Part shown: positions 6,810 through 13,821 of the stretch, one piece after another
How positions within the stretch are numbered: the first letter of the stretch is position 1
Layout of the letters: each line of letters starts with the position of its first letter
NCBI GenBank assembly: GCA_947497675.1
Contig: CANMHY010000002.1
Coordinates: 1 to 13,821 of the forward strand
Length of the DNA stretch: 13,821 bases
Reading direction: 5' to 3'
DNA from: Alphaproteobacteria bacterium
GTDB lineage: Bacteria > Pseudomonadota > Alphaproteobacteria > 16-39-46
The notes under the pieces: generated by a model
Told to the model about the DNA's origin: nothing
What the model saw: the letters and a program-made list of their open reading frames with translations, nothing else
Database searches by the model: none
Program-made: the position numbers and the translations under genes

Positions 6810-9224
6810 ATGTCTCACTTTCCTTCTTCTCTTCATCCTCTAAAACTGGCTTTGATTTGTGGCGGACCCTCTCTCGAGCGGGGTATTTCTTTAAATTCAG
6901 CGCGGTCTCTTTTAGATCATCTTTCTTCGAAGTCCATTGAAATCTCCGTATTTTATGTGAATCAATCAAAGGAATGGTATTCAATTTCTCCTTTTCATTT
7001 GTATTCGAATACTCCTGCAGATTTTGATTTTAAACTGAAAGATATTGGCCATTTCTTAGAGGGTGAGAGTCTTGTTAAGGCTCTTAAAAAGGTTGATATT
7101 ATCTTTCCGGCTATCCATGGTGCTTTTGGGGAAGATGGCGAACTTCAAGCCTTTTTAGAAAAACATCAAATTCCTTTTGTGGGGCCTTCTTCTCAAATGT
7201 GCCAGAGGATGTTTCATAAACATAACGCGGCCCTTTTCTTAAAAAAAAATGGCTTTTCGTCGCTCCCTTCTTGTCTATTAAAGAAAGAAGACTCAGAGAA
7301 TTTAAAAAAGATTCAGAATTTTTTTGAAGAACATCAGTTGACACGTGCGGTTGTAAAGCCGGTTGCGGGGGGGTCTTCCATTGGGGTTTCGTCAGTCTCG
7401 ACGCCAAGTAGTGCTGCCCAACAGATGCTTTCTATCTTTGAAAATCCTCTCAACACAGAAGCTCTTTTGGAACCCTTTTGTAAAGGTCGTGAATTTACAG
7501 TTGTTGTTTTACAGAATTCAAAAGGAGAGGCGGTTTCTCTCATCCCAAATGAAATCCAGATTTCCTATGAAAATGGGCAATTTTTTGATTATCGCCGTAA
7601 ATATCTTCCCACCAGCAATACAAAATGGTTGTGTCCTCCGTCCTTTGGAGATGAGGTGGTGAAAGATATTCAAAAAAAAGCGGAAGAACTTTTTGCATTG
7701 TTTGGGCTTCGAGATTTTGTACGAATGGATGGATGGTTTTTAGAAGATGGAAGTATTGTTTTTACCGATTTCAATCCCATCAGCGGCATGGAGCAAAATA
7801 GCTTTTTGTTTTTGCAAGCTGCCTATGTGGGGATGAAGCACCAAGAGGTTTTAACGTATATTGTAAGGAATGCCTGCAAAAGATATGGTCTTGAAATCCC
7901 AATTCTCGAAGAGGATGTATTTTTAAACCGACGTCCTGTTTGGGTGGTTTTTGGGGGAACCACAGCCGAACGGCAGGTATCTGTCATGAGCGGGACAAAT
8001 GTCTGGCTCAAGCTTATGAAATCAGAATTTTATGAGCCTCAACCCTTTTTTCTGGATCCAAAGGGGCACATTTGGCATCTTCCTTATGTTTATTGTTTAC
8101 ATCATACAGCTGAAGAAATCTATGAAAACTGTTTAACGTCTCATGCAATGACCGTGAGATTGCAGCGTTTTGTCAAACCGATTCAGCAACGTTTAGGTCT
8201 CAAGTGTCAAGAGATCTCCTCCCAACCACACGTTCCTGAAAAGTGGACATTCTCTAAATTTTTAGAAGAAGCATCACGCCTGAATGCGTTTATCTTTTTA
8301 GCCCTGCATGGTGGCCCTGGAGAAGATGGGACGTATCAAGAAGCTTTGTCGGACGCCAAACTTTTGTATAATGGATCTGGACCTGAAGCCTCTCAACTTT
8401 GTATGGATAAATTTTTGACAGGGATCGCTGTTGAAAAAATGGGGGAGAGGTTCATAAACTCTCTCCCAAAGAAGATTATAAAACCTCAACATTTTGATGG
8501 ATTTACGCCGCAAGAGTACGAGACTTTCTGGCAAGGTCTTTTGGATCAATGGGTTGTTTCGTCTCTGATTATTAAACCGAAAGATGACGGATGTTCGGCG
8601 GGTGTTGTGCGCCTTGAGACGCCAGACGACCTTGAAAAATACCTTGTCCTCGTGGGGAAAGGCGCTTCTTGCATTCCTCAGGAGACCTTTTCCGGTCAAA
8701 TGACGATTGTCGAATTAAATCCAGGCGCTGCGCAAAGTGACTATATTTTGGAGCCTTTTATTGCGACAGATACTTTAATCTTAAAGGATAATTGTATTTT
8801 GCATACGCCGTTGACGGGATGGTTAGAGATAACCGTGGGCGTTCTGGAACGCGGTGGAATTTATCATGCGATGAATCCAAGTTTGACAGTTTCTGAGAGT
8901 CATGTTTTGAATGTGGAGGAAAAGTTTCAAGGCGGAACAGGCGTAAATATTACCCCGCCGCCAGAGTTTTTAATCTCGAGCACGTTTTTAGCTCAGATTA
9001 AAAAAAGTGTTGAAAAAATTGCAGAGACCTTGGGGATTCAAAATTATGCGCGGATTGATTGCTTTGTAAATCGTGAGACCGGACAATCAATTGTTATTGA
9101 AGCAAACTCTTTGCCAGCCTTAACGCCGTCAACCGTCTTTTATCATCAGGGGCTTGCAGAACCAACACCGTTGAGTCCAAGAATGCTTTTAGAGCACCTC
9201 ATTGCGTCAAAACAAGAAAATTGA
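6810..9224 (+). CDS. Tandem D-alanine--D-alanine ligase (two fused Ddl modules)
   Basis: This 804-residue protein is about 2.5 times the usual 300-370 of Ddl. Ddl joins two D-Ala with ATP in the cytoplasm to supply MurF. Module 1 (about 11-355): CGGPSLERGISL with E23, HGAFGEDG (103-110), KPVAGGSSIG with K183 and S189-S190, RKYL with K264-Y265, R305/D307, then D320 and N322. Module 2 (about 376-800): FGGTTAERQVSV with E387, HGGPGEDGT (500-508), K534, KPKDDGCSAG with K589 and C595-S596, EKFQ with K705-F706, R748/D750, E764 and N766 in EANSLPALTPS. Aligned by eye to E. coli DdlB (E15, S150, Y216, R255, D257, E270, N272), module 1 keeps the triad but has Asp for E270; module 2 keeps the metal ligands but has Cys for S150 and Phe for Y216. 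Module 2 also carries extra residues between LEPF (647-650) and WLEITV. The gene stands outside any mur/fts cluster. Plant plastid DDLs are, as I recall, also two-module fusions. No frameshift or stop interrupts it. Confidence 0.9.
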   Translation: MSHFPSSLHPLKLALICGGPSLERGISLNSARSLLDHLSSKSIEISVFYVNQSKEWYSISPFHLYSNTPADFDFKLKDIGHFLEGESLVKALKKVDIIFPAIHGAFGEDGELQAFLEKHQIPFVGPSSQMCQRMFHKHNAALFLKKNGFSSLPSCLLKKEDSENLKKIQNFFEEHQLTRAVVKPVAGGSSIGVSSVSTPSSAAQQMLSIFENPLNTEALLEPFCKGREFTVVVLQNSKGEAVSLIPNEIQISYENGQFFDYRRKYLPTSNTKWLCPPSFGDEVVKDIQKKAEELFALFGLRDFVRMDGWFLEDGSIVFTDFNPISGMEQNSFLFLQAAYVGMKHQEVLTYIVRNACKRYGLEIPILEEDVFLNRRPVWVVFGGTTAERQVSVMSGTNVWLKLMKSEFYEPQPFFLDPKGHIWHLPYVYCLHHTAEEIYENCLTSHAMTVRLQRFVKPIQQRLGLKCQEISSQPHVPEKWTFSKFLEEASRLNAFIFLALHGGPGEDGTYQEALSDAKLLYNGSGPEASQLCMDKFLTGIAVEKMGERFINSLPKKIIKPQHFDGFTPQEYETFWQGLLDQWVVSSLIIKPKDDGCSAGVVRLETPDDLEKYLVLVGKGASCIPQETFSGQMTIVELNPGAAQSDYILEPFIATDTLILKDNCILHTPLTGWLEITVGVLERGGIYHAMNPSLTVSESHVLNVEEKFQGGTGVNITPPPEFLISSTFLAQIKKSVEKIAETLGIQNYARIDCFVNRETGQSIVIEANSLPALTPSTVFYHQGLAEPTPLSPRMLLEHLIASKQEN

Positions 9225-9344
9225 AAAAGAATGTTTGGCCAGAGGATTTGATTTTCTGATTATTCGAAAAGCATGCAGATTTTTCAAGATCTTTAAAAAA
9301 AAAAGAGTAAAGTTGCATGTTAGCAAAACAGTTGGAGAATATAA

Positions 9345-9539
9345 ATGACAACAAAAATCCCCCTTAGATGGGCTAAAAAACTTGAAAACACCTTAAATTT
9401 TGATGATTTTGAAAGGGCTTTAAAAGGACCTGAAAATCAACTCGCTGCCTTTGTGAGTCAACGAAATCAATTGCTAAGAAAAGCGCTTCAGAATACGTCT
9501 ATGAATCTTGGCGCGGTCAACACCAATTTAAAGAGATGA
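9345..9539 (+). CDS. Small conserved-looking hypothetical protein (64 aa)
   Basis: This is a 64-residue basic protein without a signal peptide or membrane span, so probably cytoplasmic. GGAG at 9334-9337 lies 7 nt before ATG 9345, and a good terminator follows the stop, which together argue for a real gene. The sequence is predicted helical (LRWAKKLENTLNFDDFERAL, then QLAAFVSQRNQLLRKALQN) with a polar C-terminus ending in NLKR. There are no cysteines and no recognised domain. It lies 120 nt after the tandem Ddl gene; the spacer has no clear stem-loop, so readthrough from ddl is possible. I do not know its function; a small nucleic-acid- or protein-binding helical factor would be a guess. Confidence 0.72.
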   Translation: MTTKIPLRWAKKLENTLNFDDFERALKGPENQLAAFVSQRNQLLRKALQNTSMNLGAVNTNLKR

Positions 9540-9546
9540 ACAGGAA

Positions 9547-9588
9547 GGGCTCTTGAGTCGATCAGAGCCCTGTCTCTTTCTTGGTTTT
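9547..9588 (+). terminator. Rho-independent terminator after the 64-aa gene
   Basis: A 7-bp perfect stem, GGGCTCT at 9547-9553 and AGAGCCC at 9564-9570, with a 10-nt loop is followed by the T-rich TGTCTCTTTCTTGGTTTT. It begins 7 nt after the stop codon. Confidence 0.75.
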
Positions 9589-9630
9589 AGAAATGACACA
9601 ATAAAAAATTCTTTGGTCATGTTTAGAGAG

Positions 9631-9670
9631 ATCTTCTTTAAGTTAATCAATTGTAATTGAATAAGAAGAT
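9631..9670. repeat. Nested dyad (40 bp) in a noncoding spacer
   Basis: Outer arms ATCTTCTT (9631-9638) and AAGAAGAT (9663-9670) are perfect inverted copies. Nested between them is TCAATT (9647-9652) with AATTGA (9655-9660), separated by 2 bp. The dyad sits in the 249-nt spacer between the terminator of the 64-aa gene and the next exported gene. It is too A/T-rich to be a standard terminator, although TATTTTCT follows. It may be an operator or an RNA structure. Confidence 0.5.
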
Positions 9671-9734
9671 TATTTTCTGAAAAAATTTTAGAGCTTTTTA
9701 GTTTAAAAAATAGCTGTTAAATTATGAATGTGGA

Positions 9735-9740
9735 TAAAAT
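9735..9740 (+). promoter_or_regulatory. Possible -10 box upstream of the small exported gene
   Basis: TAAAAT matches 5 of 6 consensus positions and would place a start near 9747, about 42 nt before ATG 9789. No matching -35 hexamer is found at 16-18 bp, so this is tentative. The rest of the spacer from 9591 to 9773 holds only the nested dyad and A/T-rich sequence. Confidence 0.3.
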
Positions 9741-9773
9741 AAAAAAATCATCATGTCCACCTCTCAAAAAGTA

Positions 9774-9779
9774 AAGGAA
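9774..9779 (+). promoter_or_regulatory. Shine-Dalgarno positioned for ATG 9789, not 9806
   Basis: AAGGAA lies 9 nt before ATG 9789 but 26 nt before ATG 9806. ATG 9789 encodes MKIKRK and then goes out of frame, stopping at a TAA near 9825-9827. The frame of the exported protein can only start at 9806, which has no usable ribosome binding site. The mismatch suggests a 1-base shift in the A-rich stretch 9792-9806. Confidence 0.6.
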
Positions 9780-9805
9780 ACATCAAAAATGAAAATCAAA
9801 AGAAA

Positions 9806-10261
9806 ATGGCAGGTCTTGCTTTTTTAAGTTTAATGTTAGGGGCTGGGGTTTTTCCTTCTCTCGTAGATGCTGAAAAAGACCATCTTCCTACGCAGGGGCA
9901 ATTGGATACCTGTTTGAATCTTCTTGCATCAAAAGAGCGTCTTGAGGGTCTTTCAAATCGTTTCATGGGTCAATATAGAGCCGACAGAAAATGTCTTCCT
10001 TTGAAAGAGGCGCTGAACGTTCAGGGCCTTGAAAAACCTCTTGTATGGGGAACTAGTAGTAAAGATGCTTGTCTTGCAAATTCGATGGTAAAGTCAAATG
10101 AGGCTTCTGAAGCTCTTCAGAACTATCATGATGAATGTCAACATTATGATGGGTACCCGAAGCTTACGGCTCACTCTAAGGTTAAACCTCCTGAATCTCC
10201 TGTCGTGACGCAGCCTCCTGTAAAAAAATGTAAATCTGGTTTTTTTAAGAAGTGTAAATAA
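9806..10261 (+). CDS. Small Cys/Lys-rich exported protein, start apparently frameshifted
   Basis: From ATG 9806 the product has 151 residues: a hydrophobic stretch MAGLAFLSLMLGAGVFPSLVDA resembling the core and cleavage site (VDA|EK) of a Sec signal peptide, but with no positive N-terminal residues. The missing positive region, MKIKRK, is encoded just upstream from ATG 9789 in another frame behind a good AAGGAA. One extra A in AGAAAATGG would join the two into a textbook signal peptide. The mature part has six cysteines (DTC, RKC, DAC, DEC, then KKC and KKC), a Pro/Val/Lys linker, and a cationic end KKCKSGFFKKCK. I recognise no family. Disulfides are possible in the periplasm. The intact rest of the frame and the strong terminator argue that the gene is alive, by slippage, re-initiation, or because the base loss is a sequence error. 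Confidence 0.75.
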   Translation: MAGLAFLSLMLGAGVFPSLVDAEKDHLPTQGQLDTCLNLLASKERLEGLSNRFMGQYRADRKCLPLKEALNVQGLEKPLVWGTSSKDACLANSMVKSNEASEALQNYHDECQHYDGYPKLTAHSKVKPPESPVVTQPPVKKCKSGFFKKCK

Positions 10262-10276
10262 TAAGAAGAGGCGCGT

Positions 10277-10320
10277 GAAGAACTCGGCCGCAAGAGGCCG
10301 AATTCTTCATTTTTCTATTT
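10277..10320 (+). terminator. Strong terminator between convergent genes
   Basis: Arms 10277-10289 (GAAGAACTCGGCC) and 10296-10308 (GGCCGAATTCTTC) pair over 13 positions with a single C-A mismatch, around the 6-nt loop GCAAGA. ATTTTTCTATTTT follows on the plus strand. On the minus strand the mismatch becomes a T-G wobble, but there is no T-tract on that side. The uvrA stop codon (TGA, complement of 10307-10309) lies inside the right arm, so uvrA transcripts would include the hairpin just after translation ends. Confidence 0.88.
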
Positions 10321-13162
10321 TGGGTGAAGAATTTTTAAGATACGGTTTAAGATAGTGGCCTGTATGACTTTTGGGATTCTTTGCGACAGTTTCGGGGACA
10401 CCAAAAGCAACAAGATAGCCGCCTTCATTTCCGCCTTCTGGTCCCATGTCGAGAATCCAATCGGCTGTTTTAATGACTTCAAGATTGTGTTCAATGACAA
10501 GAACGGTATTTCCTTGATTGACGAGCGCATTGAGCACATCCAAAAGCTTCCGGACATCTTCAAAATGAAGACCTGTTGTGGGCTCGTCAAGGATATAGAT
10601 GGTCTGTCCTGTGGATCTTCTTGAAAGTTCTTTTGAAAGTTTAATACGCTGTGCTTCACCCCCGGAAAGTGTCGTGGCGGATTGACCTAAATGAATGTAA
10701 CCAAGGCCGACTTTCTTAAGAATATCAAATTTATCCTTGAGACTCGGGTGTGCACTGAAGAAGTCAGCAGCTTCTTCAACCGTCATGGCGAGGACATCCG
10801 CGATGGACTTTCCCTTATAATGAATGTCTAAGGTGTCACGGTTGTACCGTTTTCCTTTGCATTGGTCGCACGTTACATACACATCTGGCAGAAAGTGCAT
10901 TTCAATCTTAATAAGGCCTTCCCCTTCACAGGCCTCGCAACGACCTCCTTTGACGTTAAAAGAAAACCGGCCGGCTTTATACCCGCGTGCCTTGGAGTCA
11001 GGAAGTTGTGCAAACCATTCTCGAATGGGCGTGAAGGCACCTGTATACGTGGCGGGATTCGATCTTGGGGTTCTTCCGATGGGGGACTGGTCAATGTCGA
11101 TGACTTTATCAATGAACTCAAGTCCTTCGATCTTTTGGTAGGCAAGGGGAATCTCTGTGGCAGATCCCAGAATGCGTGCAAGGGCTTTATAAAGCGTCTC
11201 AATGATCAAAGTGGATTTTCCAGATCCAGAGACACCCGTAAGGCACGTTAAAGTTCCAAGAGGAATATCCACCGTTACGTTCTTAAGATTATTACCAGAG
11301 GCATTTTTAAGAGAAATCCATTGATCATTTTTAGCCTTACGACGTTCTTTTGGCAGGGGAATGGATTTATGACCTTTAAGATATTGACCCGTAAGACTTT
11401 TAGGGTTGTTGATCACCTCTTCGGGTGTTCCAGCGGCAATGATTTCACCGCCATGGATACCAGCGCCAGGTCCCATGTCAATGAGGTAGTCGGCTTCTCT
11501 CATCGCGTCTTCATCATGCTCCACAACAAGAACTGAGTTTCCAAGGTCTCTCAGCCGTTTTAAGGTTGTCAGAAGTTTGGCATTATCCCGTTGATGAAGA
11601 CCGATGGATGGTTCATCTAAAACATAAAGAACCCCGGTGAGCCCAGAGCCAATTTGAGAGGCGAGCCGGATGCGTTGGCCTTCGCCCCCGGACAATGTTC
11701 CAGAGGTTCTTGAAAGAGAAAGATACCCGAGACCAACGCTCACCAGAAATCCTAAACGATCACAAATTTCTTTCAAAATACGTGCGCCAATGGCAAGCGT
11801 TTGTCCGGAGAGTTCTTGAGAAAGGGTGGTCATCCAATCAAGCGTTTCCTGAATGGAGAGAGCTGTTATTTGTCCAATGTGACGATTTTTTAATTTAACA
11901 CAAAGCGCCTCTGGTTTGAGGCGGTATCCGTGACAGGTTTCACAGGGATGTGTGGACTGGTAGCGTCCAATCTCTTCCCGGATGCTGCTGCTTTCCGTTT
12001 CAATGAATCGACGGGTTAGATTGGGAATAACACCTTCAAAAGGCTTGGAGAGAGAATATTTTTTTAAATTTTCACGATAGTGGAAAGAAATTTTTTCCTT
12101 CCCACTTCCATACAGAAGGATATTTTGAATGTTTTCAGGGAGAAAAGAAAAAGCTGTGCTCATTTTGAAGTTATAGTGGCGGGCAATGCTCTCGAGAGTT
12201 TGAACATAATAATCGCTAAAGGCGTGTGACCAGGGAGTAATGGCACCTTCCATCAAAGACAAGCCGCGATTTGGAACAACAAGATTGGGGTCCATATCGA
12301 GTTTAACTCCAAGGCCATCACAGACTGGACACGCGCCATAGGGGTTGTTAAAGGAGAAAAGACGCGGCTCAATTTCTTCGAGTGTGAATCCTGAGACAGG
12401 ACATGAAAATTGAGAAGAAAAGAGCTGTGTATGATTCGTCTCGGCATTTTCAACAATGAGTAGACCCTCGGAGAGTCCTAAAATTGTCTCGATGGTGTCT
12501 GCAAGACGGCGCTCAATACCTTCTGTTACAATAAGCCGATCGACAACAATGGAAATGTCATGTTTTTGATTTTTGGAGAGGGTAGGGGCATCTTCAATTT
12601 CATAAAGGGTGCCATCAATTTTAACCCGGCCAAATCCTTTTTTCCGAAAGTCCGATAACTCTTTTTTATACTCTCCCTTTCGGCCCCGAATCACAGGCGC
12701 AAGAAGCAAAAGTTTTTGATCTTTAAACCCTTTTACAATCATATCGATCATTTGATCGATGGTCTGACTTTCAATGGGAAGATTTGTGGCAGGAGAGTAA
12801 GGAATCCCAATCCGCGCATAGAGAAGCCTCAAGTAGTCATATATTTCTGTCACCGTTCCAACGGTAGATCGGGGATTATTGGAGGTTGTTTTTTGTTCAA
12901 TTGAAATGGCTGGGGAAAGGCCTTCAATCGAGTCTACATCGGGCTTCTGCATGAGCTCCAGAAATTGCCGTGCATAAGCGGAAAGACTTTCAACATAGCG
13001 CCGTTGACCTTCGGCATAGAGCGTATCAAAGGCGAGAGAGGATTTTCCAGAACCGCTCAGTCCTGTAATGACCACCAATTCATTTTTTGGGATATCAATG
13101 CTTATGTTTTTAAGATTGTGTTCGCGGGCTCCTTGAATACGGAGAAAAGATTTTTCTGTCAT
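10307..13162 (-). CDS. uvrA: Excinuclease ABC subunit A
   Basis: This is a full-length 951-residue UvrA, the damage-recognition ATPase that loads UvrB in nucleotide excision repair. Two ABC ATPase modules are visible: Walker A GLSGSGKS (34-41) with signature LSGGEGQR (490-497) and LDEP (515-518); and Walker [10 protein letters not shown] (643-651) with signature LSGGEAQR (832-839) and LDEP (858-861). The C-terminal zinc module is intact (C742, C745, C765, C768), as is CETC (407-410). The first zinc module reads CPVSGF...CPVC, so the second of four cysteines is Ser (C254, S257, C278, C281). I believe this is usual in alphaproteobacteria. The start is supported by AGGAA (complement of 13167-13171) 4-5 nt upstream and by alignment to the usual N-terminus. 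A TATACT -10 box is on the minus strand at 13189-13194, with a poor -35. No SOS-type GTTC-N7-GTTC operator was seen. Confidence 0.97.
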   Translation of the reverse strand: MTEKSFLRIQGAREHNLKNISIDIPKNELVVITGLSGSGKSSLAFDTLYAEGQRRYVESLSAYARQFLELMQKPDVDSIEGLSPAISIEQKTTSNNPRSTVGTVTEIYDYLRLLYARIGIPYSPATNLPIESQTIDQMIDMIVKGFKDQKLLLLAPVIRGRKGEYKKELSDFRKKGFGRVKIDGTLYEIEDAPTLSKNQKHDISIVVDRLIVTEGIERRLADTIETILGLSEGLLIVENAETNHTQLFSSQFSCPVSGFTLEEIEPRLFSFNNPYGACPVCDGLGVKLDMDPNLVVPNRGLSLMEGAITPWSHAFSDYYVQTLESIARHYNFKMSTAFSFLPENIQNILLYGSGKEKISFHYRENLKKYSLSKPFEGVIPNLTRRFIETESSSIREEIGRYQSTHPCETCHGYRLKPEALCVKLKNRHIGQITALSIQETLDWMTTLSQELSGQTLAIGARILKEICDRLGFLVSVGLGYLSLSRTSGTLSGGEGQRIRLASQIGSGLTGVLYVLDEPSIGLHQRDNAKLLTTLKRLRDLGNSVLVVEHDEDAMREADYLIDMGPGAGIHGGEIIAAGTPEEVINNPKSLTGQYLKGHKSIPLPKERRKAKNDQWISLKNASGNNLKNVTVDIPLGTLTCLTGVSGSGKSTLIIETLYKALARILGSATEIPLAYQKIEGLEFIDKVIDIDQSPIGRTPRSNPATYTGAFTPIREWFAQLPDSKARGYKAGRFSFNVKGGRCEACEGEGLIKIEMHFLPDVYVTCDQCKGKRYNRDTLDIHYKGKSIADVLAMTVEEAADFFSAHPSLKDKFDILKKVGLGYIHLGQSATTLSGGEAQRIKLSKELSRRSTGQTIYILDEPTTGLHFEDVRKLLDVLNALVNQGNTVLVIEHNLEVIKTADWILDMGPEGGNEGGYLVAFGVPETVAKNPKSHTGHYLKPYLKNSSPKIEK

Positions 13163-13188
13163 GGCATTCCTATGTTTTTGAGGAAGGA

Positions 13189-13194
13189 AGTATA
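13189..13194 (-). promoter_or_regulatory. uvrA: Candidate -10 box for uvrA
   Basis: TATACT on the minus strand matches 5 of 6 consensus positions and would start transcription near 13182, about 20 nt before the uvrA ATG. The -35 region (around TGGATT) is weak, which could mean activator dependence or simply a poor match. Confidence 0.4.
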
Positions 13195-13202
13195 GAGTGC
13201 TT

Positions 13203-13231
13203 TTGAAAGAAAATCCATCTTAATATATATC
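13203..13231 (+). promoter_or_regulatory. Candidate rightward promoter in the uvrA upstream region
   Basis: TTGAAA at 13203-13208 and TATATC at 13226-13231 are 17 bp apart. It would read away from uvrA toward the frame at the right edge. The sequence from about 13232 to 13310 contains only A/T-rich DNA and T-runs (for example 13293-13310), with no gene I can support. Confidence 0.3.
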
Positions 13232-13369
13232 CAAAATCCACCACCTAAATTTTAAGGCGCGTGGAATGGCGTAAAAAAAGGAAAATTTTTAATTTTTTTT
13301 GCTTTTTTTTGAAGAGACTCTAAAAATCTTTCCAAAAAATCCAAAATATTAAAGATTAATCCTGATTTT

Positions 13370-13821
13370 GTGGATATAGAAATATTTTTTTCAAATTCAG
13401 TCACCCCAAAAGTTAAATTTATTCAGAGTTTGAAGCGCGGATATAACATTCATTGTCTTGATAGAATTTTTGAAGAACGCGATTTTATTGTTTTGAGAGC
13501 TGAAAAGTTGGGCCTCATAAACTCTACGCTTCCAATGCAAAGTATCATCGTTCAGATAAAAGATTATTTTCAGAATATGCCTTCTTTAAAGACATTTAAC
13601 ATTACGAGAGCGTCAGGAGAAAGAGAGAAATTTCTGCGTGAGCAATTTTTAGAAGAAATCGTATCTTTTTTTAAGGATTTTGAGGAAGATAGTATTCCTC
13701 AAAAATTAGCGTCAGGGGTTTGGGGTCTTGCGTTAGAAATTGACAAAGAAGTCAATAAGGATGAAGAAAGAAAGCAAACTAAAGGAGCTGCAGAAATATC
13801 TCTTGCTATCTTGAGAAGCTA
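13370..13821 (+). CDS. Unrecognised ORF running off the right edge; start unclear
   Basis: A frame open from 13313 (after TGA at 13310-13312) continues without a stop to the window end, giving at least 150 codons from GTG 13370. The composition is protein-like: Phe/Ile-rich strands (DIEIFFSNSV, FIVLRAEKLG), then a charged helical part (GEREKFLREQFLEEIVSFF, LEIDKEVNKDEERKQ). I recognise no family and see no signal peptide. There is no ATG before codon 68 (ATG 13571), and GTG 13370 has no Shine-Dalgarno. The gene may start at a weak GTG, start at an unconventional codon, or be a decayed gene whose N-terminus was lost in the T-rich tract just upstream. A candidate promoter lies at 13203-13231. 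The 3' end lies outside the window. Confidence 0.55.
   Translation, partial: MDIEIFFSNSVTPKVKFIQSLKRGYNIHCLDRIFEERDFIVLRAEKLGLINSTLPMQSIIVQIKDYFQNMPSLKTFNITRASGEREKFLREQFLEEIVSFFKDFEEDSIPQKLASGVWGLALEIDKEVNKDEERKQTKGAAEISLAILRS

Noticed and set aside
6591..6836. 81-codon minus-strand frame across the divergent promoter region
   Set aside because: It overlaps both the tandem Ddl start and the signal peptide of the 5945 gene in other frames; composition reflects A/T-rich noncoding DNA.
8298..8699. 133-codon frame antisense to Ddl module 2
   Set aside because: The plus-strand frame carries catalytic motifs throughout; the antisense product is Arg-rich without any domain.
10862..11251. 129-codon plus-strand frame inside uvrA
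   Set aside because: It is the reverse of the conserved UvrA C-terminal half containing the second Walker A and zinc module.
13163..13369. SOS (LexA) operator or ssb gene upstream of uvrA
   Set aside because: No GTTC-N7-GTTC or CTG-type dyad is present, and the divergent frame does not resemble single-strand binding protein.
1..13821. CRISPR arrays, tRNA/rRNA genes, insertion sequences, phage or defence modules
   Set aside because: I saw no regularly spaced repeats, cloverleaf-like sequences, transposase frames, or nuclease/toxin-antitoxin gene pairs anywhere in the window.

Overview
This window looks like ordinary chromosome from an AT-rich (about 40% G+C by eye) Gram-negative bacterium, most likely an alphaproteobacterium. 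Three things point that way: an AsmA-family envelope protein, several Sec-exported proteins, and a UvrA whose first zinc module reads CPVSGF, a variant I associate with alphaproteobacteria. The low G+C and the many exported orphan proteins would suit a host-associated order such as Holosporales or Rickettsiales. That placement is inference; there is no rRNA here to fix it.

Layout: the 3' end of parE (topoisomerase IV subunit B) enters at the left edge. A spacer with a 14-bp tandem repeat follows, then a DUF1003 membrane protein and a 425-residue exported protein of unknown function with its own terminator. A VOC/glyoxalase-fold protein runs convergent to a long AsmA-family gene, with only 2 bp between the stop codons. 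Upstream of asmA on the same strand lies a second exported orphan (234 aa). It is divergent from the most striking gene, an 804-residue protein made of two complete D-alanine--D-alanine ligase (ATP-grasp) modules in tandem. Next come a 64-residue cytoplasmic-looking protein with a terminator, a spacer holding a 40-bp dyad, and a small Cys/Lys-rich exported protein whose start appears frameshifted. A strong stem-loop terminator separates that gene from convergent uvrA. A frame without a normal start codon runs off the right edge.

How the genes work together: no multi-gene pathway or defence system is evident. Housekeeping functions (DNA topology, nucleotide excision repair, peptidoglycan precursor synthesis, envelope biogenesis) are interleaved with lineage-specific exported proteins, mostly as single transcription units. 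The best candidate for new biology is the tandem Ddl. Its halves have diverged: the N-terminal half keeps the Glu-Ser-Tyr triad but changes a metal ligand to Asp, while the C-terminal half keeps all metal ligands but replaces the specificity tyrosine with phenylalanine and the triad serine with cysteine. The apparent frameshift at the start of the small exported gene is the second point worth checking.
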